Under the pieces are notes generated by a model that saw only the letters and a list, made by a program, of their open reading frames with translations, searched no databases and was not told where the DNA came from. This document shows, one piece after another, positions 51,442-60,903 of a stretch of DNA of 64,000 nt. How positions within the stretch are numbered: position 1 is the stretch's first letter; the number at the start of each line of letters is the position of its first letter. The translations under genes and the position numbers were made by a program. This DNA is from Weeksella massiliensis (GTDB lineage: Bacteria; Bacteroidota; Bacteroidia; Flavobacteriales; Weeksellaceae), in the NCBI GenBank assembly GCA_000751595.1, contig CCMH01000004.1:124001-188000 (forward strand), in the 5' to 3' direction.

Positions 51442-52152
51442 ATGTTCAGACACAGCGGTAAAAAAAGAACTTTCAGGCACAATTTACGAATTGCGTCCCT
51501 ATTGTCTTTTGTGGCCGGAATTGTGAATGTTGCTGGCTTTTTATCGATACAGCGCTTGACAACAAATGTTACGGGGCATTTTGCGTTCTTTGTTGATGAG
51601 GTTTTCCGTTGGAATCTTTGGGAAAGTTTTGTTTTTTTTCTTTATATCTTTTTCTTTTTGTTAGGTTCTTTCGTGTCGAATATGATTGTAGAAATTATTT
51701 CTAAACTCAATGATAAACCAAGTTACCGTACACCGATTATCATCGAAAGTATTATTTTGCTTTTGGTTGCAACTTTCGGACAAAAATTAATTTATACTCA
51801 TCCAGATTTCATCGCTTGTGTATTGCTTTTCACGATGGGTTTACAGAACTCATTGGTAACAAAAATCTCTAAAGCAACTGTTCGTACAACACATCTTACC
51901 GGACTTTTTACCGATTTGGGTATCGAATTGTCGCAGTTGTTTTTCTATAAACTACCCGAACAAAAAAAGAAGCTTTTGTCTTCTATCAAGTTGCGTTTAA
52001 CAATTATTAGCTTTTTCTTTTTAGGAGGATTTTTGGGCGGAATTTTGTATTCTTCGCTTCAATTGAATATTCTGGCTATTGCTGCTGCTTTTTTACTTTT
52101 CGGATTGATCTACGATGAAATTCGATTGAAAATTGCACGCTTCAATCATTAA
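51442..52152 (+). CDS. YoaK/DUF1275 family membrane protein
   Basis: This 236-residue protein has about six membrane segments. The features typical of DUF1275 are ASLLSFVAGIVNVAGFLSIQ, TTNVTGHFAFF, and FTMGLQNSLVTKISKATVRT followed by THLTGLFTDLGIELSQ. The family is widespread and of unknown transport or membrane function. It lacks a signal peptide. The gene is monocistronic under a good promoter. Confidence 0.83.
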   Translation: MFRHSGKKRTFRHNLRIASLLSFVAGIVNVAGFLSIQRLTTNVTGHFAFFVDEVFRWNLWESFVFFLYIFFFLLGSFVSNMIVEIISKLNDKPSYRTPIIIESIILLLVATFGQKLIYTHPDFIACVLLFTMGLQNSLVTKISKATVRTTHLTGLFTDLGIELSQLFFYKLPEQKKKLLSSIKLRLTIISFFFLGGFLGGILYSSLQLNILAIAAAFLLFGLIYDEIRLKIARFNH

Positions 52153-52216
52153 AGTTAATTGTTTTTGATCAACGAGTTTTTCTATATTAAAATTTTCAAA
52201 CCATACTGTTCATTTT

Positions 52217-52606
52217 ATGAAAATTGCTTATTCTAAAAAGAGACTTCTTATCAATGCATTTTTAGGCGTTTTTTGGGTGTTAATGGGAGCGATATATTTA
52301 ATGACAAATGTTAATTTTTCTTGGTTGAGTTATTTAACGATTATTTTAGGATGTCTGTATATTTATTTGTTTGTACGAGATTATAACAAAAAATATATAG
52401 AAGTGAATGAGAATTCTTTGACAGTAAATACTTTTCCTGTCAAAACTATTCTTTTTAAGGATCTCATTAATGTATCTTATTTTGCAGGTGACTTTATATT
52501 TAAGACTGATAAAACTACAATTCGAATTAATAAAAATTTAATACAAAAAAGTCAACAAGTTTTTTTTGAAGAGTTTTTTCAAAACTTAAAAAATAGAATA
52601 GACTAA
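52217..52606 (+). CDS. Small membrane protein with PH-like C-terminal domain
   Basis: This 129-residue protein has two N-terminal helices (FLGVFWVLMGAIYLMT and YLTIILGCLYIYLFV) and a C-terminal soluble part of about 70 residues (YIEVNENSLTVNTFPVKTIL, LINVSYFAGDFIFKTDKT) that resembles a bacterial PH-like domain by strand pattern. No specific function. It lies 64 bases after the DUF1275 gene on the same strand. A more AT-rich composition than neighbours is evident. Confidence 0.55.
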   Translation: MKIAYSKKRLLINAFLGVFWVLMGAIYLMTNVNFSWLSYLTIILGCLYIYLFVRDYNKKYIEVNENSLTVNTFPVKTILFKDLINVSYFAGDFIFKTDKTTIRINKNLIQKSQQVFFEEFFQNLKNRID

Positions 52607-52738
52607 TATTAAACCAAAACTTATTATTGTATCTATTTTTACCGCTTACTTACAGAAGTAAAGGCAGAATATTCGGCAAATTCTACCGAAAAGATTAACT
52701 TTACGTAATTAGAAAATTATCGAACAAAATAGATTACC

Positions 52739-54889
52739 ATGAGAAAAGGATTTATTACTTTGTCTATCATGGCTTTAGCAATAAATTATTCTTGCTCTAG
52801 CTCAAAAAGTACAGTTAGTTTACCCATGACACAGAATACCGAAAAAGTTGACGCAAAATACAAAGACAATCCGTTCTTTGCCAACAGTTCTTTGCCGTAT
52901 CAGGCACCGGATTTTGATAAAATAAAAGATGAACATTATCAACCTGCTTTCGATTATGGATTGCAACAGCAATTGACAGAAATTGAAGGGATTACGAAGA
53001 ATTCGGAAACGCCAACATTCGAAAATACTGTTTTGGCTTTAGAGAACAGCGGAAAAGTTTTGAAGCGTGCGCAGATTATTTTTTATAATATGACAAGTGC
53101 CAATACCAATGATGCGTTGCAAGCTTTGCAAGAAAAATATGCTCCGATTTTTGCGGCGCATTACGATAAAATTTATTTGAATGAAGATTTGTACAAGCGT
53201 ATAAAAGCTGTTGATACCAAAAATCTTAATTCAGAAAGTAAACGTTTGGTTGACTATTATTTACAGAACTTCGAAATTGCGGGAGCTAATCTTTCTGCTG
53301 AAAATAAAACCAAGCTGAAAGAAATCAATCAGCAATTGGCAAGTTTATCGACTCAATTTGGCAGTAAATTGTTAGAAGCCAGAAAACATGGAGCTGTTTT
53401 ATTTGATGATGTTAAAGAACTTGACGGACTTTCTGCTGACGATATTGCCGCTGCAGCGAATGATGCCAAAGAAGCTGGTTTTGATGGGAAATATCTTTTG
53501 GCGTTGCAAAATACAACCCAACAACCTCTGTTGCAAAACATGAAAAATAGAGCTTCTCGCGAAAAACTTTTCAAAGCTTCGTGGACGCGTGCAGAAAAAG
53601 GTGATGCCAATGATACGAGAGAAACCATCGATCAATTGGCTAAATTACGTTTAGAAAAAGCTCAGTTGTTTGGTAAGAAAAACTTTGCCGAATGGAAACT
53701 GCAAGATCAAATGGCCAAAACGCCCGATGCAGCTTTCGATTTGATGAAACAGTTGGCTAAACCTGCGGTAGAAACTGCTAAGAAAGAAGCACTAGAAATT
53801 CAATCGTTGATCGATCAACAAAAAGGCAACTTCAAACTCGAGCCTTGGGATTGGAATTTCTATGCAGAGCAAGTTCGAAAAGCAAAATATGATTTAGATG
53901 AAAATGAGATAAAACCTTATTTCGAATTGAAAACTGTTCTGGAAAAAGGAGTGTTCTTTGCTGCAGAAAAATTCTATGGAATTACTTTTAAACAACGAAC
54001 AGATTTGCCAGTTTATCATCCAGATGTTGTGGTTTATGAAGTGTTTGATAATGATGGAAAGTCGATGGCTTTGTATTATTTAGACTTTTATACGCGTAAC
54101 AATAAAAGCGGTGGTGCTTGGATGAATAATTTTGTGGAGCAATCTCATTTATTAGGTCAAAAACCAGTGATTACCAATGTGTTCAATTATCAGAAACCAG
54201 CAGACGGAAAACCTTCGTTGATTTCTTTTGATGATGTCACCACGATGTTCCACGAATTCGGACATACCTTACATGGTTTGTTTGCGAATCAGGATTATGT
54301 TTCTCTTTCAGGAACCAATGTTCCGCGAGATTTTGTTGAGTTTCCTTCGCAAATCAACGAACATTTTGCGCTAGAAGCCGAAGTATTGAAAAATTATGCG
54401 GTTCATTACCAAACGAAAAAAGTGATGCCACAAGCATTGGTCGATAAAATCAAGAAAGCATCTAATTTCAATCAAGGCTATGCGACAACTGAGTTGGTGG
54501 CTGCTGCTTTGGTGGATATGACGTATCATACCGTAAGTAAAAATCAAGACTTTTTACCTGTTTTAGCTTTCGAACAACAAGCTCTATCAGCCAATGGTGT
54601 TGCCTTGCCACAAGTTCCGCCACGTTATCATGCGCCGTATTTTGCACATATTTGGGGTGGAGGATATTCGGCTGGATATTACGCCTATATTTGGTCGGAA
54701 ACTTTAGATTCTGATGCTTGGGAATGGATCAAAGCAAATGGTGGAATGACTCGAGAAAATGGAGATCGTTTCAGAAAACATATTCTTTCGATAGGAAATA
54801 CAAAAGACTTGAATCAAGCTTTTGAAGGCTTCACCGGTCGAAAAGCAAGTATAGAACCTTTGCTAAGAACTCGCGGGTTTATCAAATAA
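52739..54889 (+). CDS. dcp: M3 family peptidyl-dipeptidase (Dcp-like), lipoprotein
   Basis: This 716-residue zinc peptidase begins with a lipoprotein signal (MRKGFITLSIMALAI, lipobox YSC with Cys at about 19). The M3 zinc motif HEFGH is at 505-509 (TMFHEFGHTLHGLF), with the downstream glutamate in the EHFALEAEV region and the substrate-side HAPYFAHIWGGGYSAGYYAY. The helical N-terminal half is normal. It removes C-terminal dipeptides from peptides, probably at the periplasmic face of the envelope, unlike the cytoplasmic E. coli enzyme. A strong terminator follows. Confidence 0.9.
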   Translation: MRKGFITLSIMALAINYSCSSSKSTVSLPMTQNTEKVDAKYKDNPFFANSSLPYQAPDFDKIKDEHYQPAFDYGLQQQLTEIEGITKNSETPTFENTVLALENSGKVLKRAQIIFYNMTSANTNDALQALQEKYAPIFAAHYDKIYLNEDLYKRIKAVDTKNLNSESKRLVDYYLQNFEIAGANLSAENKTKLKEINQQLASLSTQFGSKLLEARKHGAVLFDDVKELDGLSADDIAAAANDAKEAGFDGKYLLALQNTTQQPLLQNMKNRASREKLFKASWTRAEKGDANDTRETIDQLAKLRLEKAQLFGKKNFAEWKLQDQMAKTPDAAFDLMKQLAKPAVETAKKEALEIQSLIDQQKGNFKLEPWDWNFYAEQVRKAKYDLDENEIKPYFELKTVLEKGVFFAAEKFYGITFKQRTDLPVYHPDVVVYEVFDNDGKSMALYYLDFYTRNNKSGGAWMNNFVEQSHLLGQKPVITNVFNYQKPADGKPSLISFDDVTTMFHEFGHTLHGLFANQDYVSLSGTNVPRDFVEFPSQINEHFALEAEVLKNYAVHYQTKKVMPQALVDKIKKASNFNQGYATTELVAAALVDMTYHTVSKNQDFLPVLAFEQQALSANGVALPQVPPRYHAPYFAHIWGGGYSAGYYAYIWSETLDSDAWEWIKANGGMTRENGDRFRKHILSIGNTKDLNQAFEGFTGRKASIEPLLRTRGFIK

Positions 54890-54917
54890 AACGCTTGATT
54901 AGAACAAAATATTCGAT

Positions 54918-54949
54918 AAAAAAGCTATCATTTTTGATAGCTTTTTTTT
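54918..54949 (+). terminator. Terminator of the Dcp-like gene
   Basis: A perfect 13-bp stem AAAAAAGCTATCA/TGATAGCTTTTTT (54918-54930 with 54935-54947), TTTT loop, T run to 54949. Confidence 0.9.
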
Positions 54950-55016
54950 GTTTTTGATTCGTCACTTAATGCATTTCTATTTTTTGAATGTTTATATTTG
55001 AGCTCAAAAAAAATCT

Positions 55017-55862
55017 ATGAAATCGTATTTTTATTTATTAATCTTCATCTGTTTTTCCGTTCAGTCGAATGCACAAACTTCGCTGATTTTCAAGACGTTT
55101 TTTTTGCCCGATAAAACCTATAAAATATCGATGAATGTGGAGATGGATTCTGAAATTAACGTGGTTGGCAATGCAGATATCATTGAGCAAATGAAGGCTA
55201 TGCAAATGGAGTATCCTATGAAACTTCAGTCTGAAATGCTGGTGCAATCTACCATTTCGACAAAAGCTGAGCAGGAAAATAAAATACCTTTCGAGATTTC
55301 GTATGATCAAGTTCTGATAAACGAATCCATTAATGGCAAGAAAAGGACGAGCACGAATCCATTGGAAAAGAGCGTTTTGCATGGATATTATGTCGATGGA
55401 TTTCAGATGAAAATAGATTCGATCGTCAATTCTACTTTAGATAATGCGACTAAAGATATGTTAGTGAATGTATTACAGAAAACAACAAACGATATCAATT
55501 TTCCTACCCAACCAATCAAGATAGGGGATACGTTCGATCAAAAGATTCCGATTTCGATTCCAATTCCGGGCGTTGGTTTGTTGAGTTATGAAACGATCAA
55601 TACCTATACCTTAAAAGAAATCAAAGATCAAAAAGCTTTGTTTGATTTGGATATTCAGTTCAATATGCTAACCGATAGCGATTTGTTTGAGATAAAATCT
55701 TCAGGGAATGGAAAAGGAAAAGCGGTGTTTGATCTTGAAAATAAAATGATTCAGAACAATGATTCATCCTACGAAATGATTATGAAGTTGACGAAAGACG
55801 ACTTCCACTACAAAGCTACAATTCGGGGTTCATCAGAATATCGTCTCAAAATAATTGAGTAA
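55017..55862 (+). CDS. Secreted DUF6263-like protein
   Basis: This 281-residue protein has a signal peptide (cleavage after SNAQ, about residue 20). The mature part, LIFKTFFLPDKTYKISMNVE, methionine-rich QMKAMQMEYP, and late KIGDTFDQKIPISIPIPG with NGKGKAVFDLENKMI, fits a Bacteroidota family of secreted beta proteins of unknown function (DUF6263-like). It precedes the ArsC-like gene by 22 bases and may be cotranscribed with it. Confidence 0.55.
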   Translation: MKSYFYLLIFICFSVQSNAQTSLIFKTFFLPDKTYKISMNVEMDSEINVVGNADIIEQMKAMQMEYPMKLQSEMLVQSTISTKAEQENKIPFEISYDQVLINESINGKKRTSTNPLEKSVLHGYYVDGFQMKIDSIVNSTLDNATKDMLVNVLQKTTNDINFPTQPIKIGDTFDQKIPISIPIPGVGLLSYETINTYTLKEIKDQKALFDLDIQFNMLTDSDLFEIKSSGNGKGKAVFDLENKMIQNNDSSYEMIMKLTKDDFHYKATIRGSSEYRLKIIE

Positions 55863-55884
55863 TTTTATACCAAAATAATAGACT

Positions 55885-56229
55885 ATGTACACGATTTTAC
55901 ACAATTCTCGATGCGGAAAAAGTAGAGAAGCGATGAAGATTTTAGAAGAATCGAACAAAGAATTTACGGTTAGAGAATATTTAAAAGATCCGTTGAATAA
56001 GGAAGAAATTGTTTCGATTTTAGGAAAGTTGAATGTGCAACCGATTGATATCATCAGAACCAATGAAGAAGAATGGAAGACGAATTACAAAGGAAAAGAA
56101 TTAAGTAATGATGAATTGATTGATGCGATGATTGCTTATCCTAAATTGATTCAGCGACCAATTATTTTTGATGAAAAGAGCGGAGTTATCGGTCGACCAA
56201 CAGAATTGGTCAAAGAATTTATCCAATAA
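55885..56229 (+). CDS. ArsC/Spx-family thioredoxin-fold protein (arsenate reductase-like)
   Basis: This 114-residue protein is close to plasmid-type ArsC: catalytic Cys10 in HNSRCGKSREAMKIL with the nearby arginine, and the substrate arginines in IQRPIIF and GVIGRPTELV. The YPKLIQRPII line is typical of the glutaredoxin-coupled arsenate reductase family (YfgD/ArsC). It would reduce arsenate using glutaredoxin-type thiols, but many chromosomal homologues without ars neighbours have unproven roles. No other ars gene is near. Confidence 0.85.
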   Translation: MYTILHNSRCGKSREAMKILEESNKEFTVREYLKDPLNKEEIVSILGKLNVQPIDIIRTNEEEWKTNYKGKELSNDELIDAMIAYPKLIQRPIIFDEKSGVIGRPTELVKEFIQ

Positions 56230-56340
56230 AAAAATCCATAGACTAAATTTATCTATAATATAAATAAAGCAAATAATATAAAAGATTCATTCTAAGTAGG
56301 TTGGTTTAATATTTGAAGGGTTTAGATTAAAACCTTAAAA

Positions 56341-58449
56341 ATGGAGAACAATAAGAAAATTAAACAACTTACCGAAAGTGTAATCGATAATCAGAACAAA
56401 GTTCTAACGACGAATGATGGCGTTCCGATTTATGATAATAACAATACACTAAAAGCAGGTGATCGAGGGCCTTCTTTACAGCAAGATCATATTTTTTATG
56501 ATAAATTAGGGCATTTTGATCGGGAAAGAATCCCAGAGAGAGTCGTACATGCAAGAGGAAGCGGAGCGCACGGCGTATTAGAAATCCACGAAGATATTTC
56601 TGAGTTTACTTGTGCCAAGTTTTTGCAAAAAGGAGTGAAAACACCCTTGTTTACTCGTTTTTCTACCGTTGCAGGTTTCAAGGGTTCTACCGATTTGGCC
56701 CGTGATGTGCGTGGTTTTTCTGTGAAATTCTATACCGAAGATGGCAATTATGATTTGGTCGGCAATAATATTCCGGTTTTTTTCATTCAAGATGCAATGA
56801 ACTTCCCAGATCTCATTCATGCTGTGAAACCCGAACCCGATAAAGAAATTCCGCAAGCAGCTTCGGCGCATGATACTTTTTGGGATTTTGTTTCGTTGAT
56901 GCCAGAATCTGCTCATATGATTATGTGGGTGATGTCTGACCGTGCCATTCCGCGAAGCCTTAGAATGATGGAAGGATTTGGGGTGCATACATTTAAGTTG
57001 GTCAACAAGGACGGAAAAGGAACGTTTGTTAAATTCCATTGGAAACCAAAATTGGGTGTGCATTCTGTGGCTTGGAATGAAGCACAAAAAATATCAGGAT
57101 TCAATTCAGATTTTCATCGTCAAGACCTTTGGGATGCGATCGAAAGTGGGAACTATCCGCAATGGGATTTGGGTGTACAATTGATTCCGGAAGAAGATGA
57201 ATTCAAATACTCTTTTGATATATTAGATGCGACTAAAATTGTTCCTGAAGAAGTAGTGCCGGTGAAAATTATTGGTACGATGACCCTCAATAAAAATCCA
57301 GATAACTTCTTTGCAGAAACAGAGCAAATTGCTTTTGATCCTGGTAGAATTGTACCCGGAATCGATTTGTCTGATGATCCTTTGTTGCAAGGTCGCGTTT
57401 TCTCTTATATGGATACCCAAAATTATCGCCTTGGAGGAAATTTTCACGAAATTCCGATCAATAGACCAATTGTACAAAAGCATAACAATCAGAAAGATGG
57501 AAGTTCTCGTATCGATATCCTGAAAGGCAATGTAAGTTATTTTCCGAATAGTAAAGCCGAAGGTTGTCCATACCAAGCGATGTTCAAAGGTGAAGAAGGA
57601 TTCGTGTCGCACAAACAAAAGGTCGATGGCGCGAAAGTTCGTGCAAGATCTGATTCTTTTGCTGATCATTTTTCTCAGGCCACTTTATTCTACCATTCTC
57701 AATCAGAAGAAGAGAAACAACATATAATAAATGCGTTAAGTTTCGAGTTGAGCAAAGTAAATGATCCGAAAATTAGAGAGCGTGAAGTTGCGATTTTATA
57801 TCAAATCGATCATGATTTAGCGCAAAAAGTTGGCGATAATTTGCAAATAACTCCTCCTACCGAATTAGATGAATTGACTTTGAAATTTGCCCGTCAAAAT
57901 CATCCTAATTATCCTATTCAACCTAAAAAATCTGAAGTGGACAAATCGGCTGCGCTTAGCATGAAAGTTGGTAAAGGAGAAGGAACGATTGCAACAAGAA
58001 AAGTAGCCTTTTTGGTTAGCGAAGGAGTTGAAAAACATAGCATTGATGAGTTGAAAAATGCTTTAGAAAAACAAGGTGCAGAAGCTGTATTGATCAGTAC
58101 AAAAGTGGGTGATCTTACGTTGGATAATGGAGAAAAAGTAACGATAGAACATACTTATACAACGGATCCTTCGGTATGTTATGATGCAGTTTTTACACCA
58201 ACAGGCGCTTCGGTTGACGTCTTAAAAAACAATGCCGATTATTATGAGTTTATCAATGATGCGTATCGACATTGTAAAGTTTTGGCTTTTGCAAAAGGCA
58301 CTGAAAAGTTATTGGATAAATCTTTTGTAGAAAAAGATGCAGGTGTTTTCATGGCCAATGAAAATGATCAATGGGTCGATGGTTTTATCGATGCGTTGAA
58401 AAAACATAGAGTTTGGGAACGTGAAGAAAGTAGAAAAGTTCCATCATAA
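56341..58449 (+). CDS. katE: Large-subunit catalase (HPII type)
   Basis: This 702-residue haem catalase has the active-site His70 (RVVHARGSG), Asn143 (GNNIPVFFIQ) and proximal Tyr356 (FSYMDTQNYRLG). Motifs FTRFSTVAGFKGSTDLARDVRGF and NNIPVFFIQDAMNFPDLIHA are diagnostic. A C-terminal flavodoxin/DJ-1-like domain (about 560-700; RKVAFLVSEGVEKHSIDELK, DAVFTPTGASVDVLK) makes it a clade 2 large-subunit enzyme like E. coli KatE. It decomposes H2O2 in the cytoplasm. No OxyR-type site was recognised upstream. It is followed by a bidirectional terminator. Confidence 0.94.
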   Translation: MENNKKIKQLTESVIDNQNKVLTTNDGVPIYDNNNTLKAGDRGPSLQQDHIFYDKLGHFDRERIPERVVHARGSGAHGVLEIHEDISEFTCAKFLQKGVKTPLFTRFSTVAGFKGSTDLARDVRGFSVKFYTEDGNYDLVGNNIPVFFIQDAMNFPDLIHAVKPEPDKEIPQAASAHDTFWDFVSLMPESAHMIMWVMSDRAIPRSLRMMEGFGVHTFKLVNKDGKGTFVKFHWKPKLGVHSVAWNEAQKISGFNSDFHRQDLWDAIESGNYPQWDLGVQLIPEEDEFKYSFDILDATKIVPEEVVPVKIIGTMTLNKNPDNFFAETEQIAFDPGRIVPGIDLSDDPLLQGRVFSYMDTQNYRLGGNFHEIPINRPIVQKHNNQKDGSSRIDILKGNVSYFPNSKAEGCPYQAMFKGEEGFVSHKQKVDGAKVRARSDSFADHFSQATLFYHSQSEEEKQHIINALSFELSKVNDPKIREREVAILYQIDHDLAQKVGDNLQITPPTELDELTLKFARQNHPNYPIQPKKSEVDKSAALSMKVGKGEGTIATRKVAFLVSEGVEKHSIDELKNALEKQGAEAVLISTKVGDLTLDNGEKVTIEHTYTTDPSVCYDAVFTPTGASVDVLKNNADYYEFINDAYRHCKVLAFAKGTEKLLDKSFVEKDAGVFMANENDQWVDGFIDALKKHRVWEREESRKVPS

Positions 58450-58484
58450 TTTAGCTATTTCAACTATCATCACGATAGGAAAAT

Positions 58485-58522
58485 AAAAAAGGGGAGAAGC
58501 TTATGGCTTTTCCCCTTTTTTT
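58485..58522. terminator. Bidirectional terminator between katE and the SRPBCC gene
   Basis: A 16-bp stem (58485-58500 with 58506-58521, core AAGGGGAGAAGC, one G-U pair) with A and T runs at the two sides ends both converging genes. Confidence 0.9.
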
Positions 58523-58527
58523 GGTGG

Positions 58528-59055
58528 TTATTTTTCTACAATTTGTTTTAGTTTTTGCAAACCTTTTCCGTATGATTTTTCCATTTGGCTATCCATAAAA
58601 AGCTTCATCAAATTCATCGGATAATCCAATTCACAATCCATGCTCCAAGTAACTTTTGTGGCTTGACCTTCTTGGCTAAAAACCACGTCTGAAGTTGCAT
58701 CACTCTCAAATGGTTTTTTGAACATCATCTTGGTCGCAACTTTTTCATTCGGAATCAGAGCTGTAATTTGATGACAACCTTGCCCAACATCTTCATTGCC
58801 TTCCCAACAATATTCATCGCCAACTTCTCCTTCGTTACCTTTATAGGTAAGTTGTAAATTAGGATCCAAATCTAACCAAGGATTCCATTGATTGAAGTTT
58901 TTAGAAGAGCTTGCTTGATGATACACTTTTTCGATGGGAGCATTGACCAAAATCGAGGTTTCGAAATGATAGTGTTTCCCGAGGGCAAACATCGTAATCA
59001 CGGCAACAACAAGGAGTGCAGCCACGACGAGTAATAATTTTTTTAGTACCTTCAT
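58528..59055 (-). CDS. SRPBCC-family protein with N-terminal membrane anchor
   Basis: This 175-residue protein has one N-terminal hydrophobic helix (LKKLLLVVAALLVVAVITMF) and then a START/SRPBCC-like domain (about 30-170): ILVNAPIEKVYHQASSSKNF, NPWLDLDPN, KGNEGEVGDEYCWEG, ATKVTWSMDCELDYPMNLM. The fold binds hydrophobic ligands; the specific ligand is unknown. It faces the periplasm by its anchor. It is monocistronic. Confidence 0.83.
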   Translation of the reverse strand: MKVLKKLLLVVAALLVVAVITMFALGKHYHFETSILVNAPIEKVYHQASSSKNFNQWNPWLDLDPNLQLTYKGNEGEVGDEYCWEGNEDVGQGCHQITALIPNEKVATKMMFKKPFESDATSDVVFSQEGQATKVTWSMDCELDYPMNLMKLFMDSQMEKSYGKGLQKLKQIVEK

Positions 59056-59089
59056 GTTGTAAATTTTAGTGAACTAAAAATACTAAAAT

Positions 59090-59122
59090 AAAAGCTCTGC
59101 AAAATAAATTTACAGAGCTTTT
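59090..59122 (-). terminator. Terminator of the T9SS surface protein gene
   Basis: A perfect 10-bp stem AAAAGCTCTG/CAGAGCTTTT (59090-59099 with 59113-59122), loop 13 bases, located 33 bases after the minus-strand stop at 59156, followed by T-rich sequence. Confidence 0.8.
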
Positions 59123-59155
59123 CATTTAAAAAAATTATTTGAGGTTTTGATGAAA

Positions 59156-60688
59156 TTAATTCTTTACAAACTTCATTGTAACTTCTTGGTTATTTTTAGT
59201 TTGAAGTTTTATAATGTACACACCTTTGGCAAGATTCTGTACATCGATTTTTTTCCCATTCATTTTTCGAGAAACAATGCTACGACCTGTCATATCTTTT
59301 ATTTCGTAAGCCAAAACATGTTGGTTGTTTTCTACATGTAAGAAATCATTGGTCGGATTTGGATAAACTTTTAATGATGAAGTATAAACATCATTAGTGT
59401 TTAGATTAGTTGTAATCTCTAAATTAAATGTACCTTCAGTAAAATCAATAATAGTTGAAGATCCTATATTAACATAGTATTTTTTTCCTTGTACAGTATT
59501 AAGTAAAGTAACCGTTTCTGGTTTAGAGAAAGATTGTTCATCTACGTTAGCCAAACAAGAAGTTTCACCACAACTACCTTCTTTCACAACTATTTGTGGG
59601 TTCCAGAAAGAAGTAGGTGTTACGGTTATAGTAATATCGCTTCCATTTCCTTCTACAACATACCAAAGTCCATCATTTGCTACTCCTTCGCCATTACATT
59701 TCACTGGACCTTCTGAATCTGATGCAAATCTTCCATCAATATCTTTCGAGAATGGTAAATTAGACACTATTTCGGCTGTAGAACAATTATCGTTTGCAAC
59801 GGGCGTTCCAGTTGTAAAAGTGGTAATTTGACAATTTTCAGCCTCACCTTCAGCATTTACCGGAGTAATTTGTACATAGTGCTTAGTATTAGGCTTTAAT
59901 TCAAATGTAAAGAAATAATCAAGATAGGCCTCATTATCATATTTATTAGCAATATTCCAATTTCCTTCTTCATCTCCTACAGAAACCAAATATTTTTCGG
60001 CTCCAGCTGCTGCATCATAAACAATTTTTGGTAAGAAGATCTGATTCGTCGCACCATCTGTCGGAAGCACAGCTTTGGTACAGCTTGGGACTGCAGCACC
60101 TCTTTCTAATCCGTACAAGGTGATATTTGGTAAAATATCGTACAATTTCCCTTCACCAATATTGGTAGGATTGATTACATTAGAATCGAATAACTCTCTA
60201 TGATACAAAGAAGAGTTATTTGCGCCAACGGTTCCTATAAACGAACTCGAAAAGCTACCATATCCTTTTTTCTTCTCGTGAAAAGTTACCACCAAATGAT
60301 CTTCACCGTTGTAAGTAAACTCTTGATCGAAATTGATTTTTACTTTGTTATTAGCTCCAATTGTTAGTGTACCCGAGTATACTTTCGTTAATTCTGCATA
60401 TGGCGACCAATCGGTTGTCGAACCAAAACCATCTTCTTTTTTATGCGACAAATATACGTCTACCTCATCAGAATTATTCAAGTTACTTCCCGCTTTCATG
60501 GTGTATTCGATTGCGTTAATTTTACCGGCAGTACCAATCGCACTAGCTTTGTAAATCGACTGTGAATACGTATAGCTGTAAGAAATAGAAATCGGAAGAT
60601 TGGTAGAATATGTATCATTTCCGATATTGATTTGCCCCATAGCAAATGAGCCCAATAATAAGGCTAAAGAGTAAAGATGTTTTTTCAT
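59156..60688 (-). CDS. T9SS-exported surface protein with fibronectin type III-like domain
   Basis: This 510-residue protein has a Sec signal peptide (cleavage after AMGQ, about residue 19), a beta-rich N-terminal region (about 25-200), a fibronectin III-like region (about 205-295; PTDGATNQIFLPKIVYDAAA, ELKPNTKHYVQITPVNA) and a jelly-roll-like CUB-type region with paired cysteines (about 300-425; NDNCSTAEIV, DGLWYVVEGNGSDITITV, GSCGETSCLANVDE). The C-terminus is a type IX sorting domain (LKVYPNPTNDFLHV, KGVYIIKLQT, terminal VKN). It is predicted to be secreted or surface-bound; the ligand is unknown. Confidence 0.82.
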   Translation of the reverse strand: MKKHLYSLALLLGSFAMGQINIGNDTYSTNLPISISYSYTYSQSIYKASAIGTAGKINAIEYTMKAGSNLNNSDEVDVYLSHKKEDGFGSTTDWSPYAELTKVYSGTLTIGANNKVKINFDQEFTYNGEDHLVVTFHEKKKGYGSFSSSFIGTVGANNSSLYHRELFDSNVINPTNIGEGKLYDILPNITLYGLERGAAVPSCTKAVLPTDGATNQIFLPKIVYDAAAGAEKYLVSVGDEEGNWNIANKYDNEAYLDYFFTFELKPNTKHYVQITPVNAEGEAENCQITTFTTGTPVANDNCSTAEIVSNLPFSKDIDGRFASDSEGPVKCNGEGVANDGLWYVVEGNGSDITITVTPTSFWNPQIVVKEGSCGETSCLANVDEQSFSKPETVTLLNTVQGKKYYVNIGSSTIIDFTEGTFNLEITTNLNTNDVYTSSLKVYPNPTNDFLHVENNQHVLAYEIKDMTGRSIVSRKMNGKKIDVQNLAKGVYIIKLQTKNNQEVTMKFVKN

Positions 60689-60903
60689 TTTTTTAATGTT
60701 AATTGCCGCAAAAATAAAATAATAATTAACTATTCGCTATTCATTTTAGAATATTTTTCATTTATCATTCTTTACGATAGAATGATATTCAGTTTATTTG
60801 TCTGAATGTAAAATAATTGGACTCCAGAATATTTTAGATAGAAAGTTGAATTTTTTGTCTAATAGAAAATTTCATAGTACCTTGATTTAGGAAAACACGA
60901 TCT

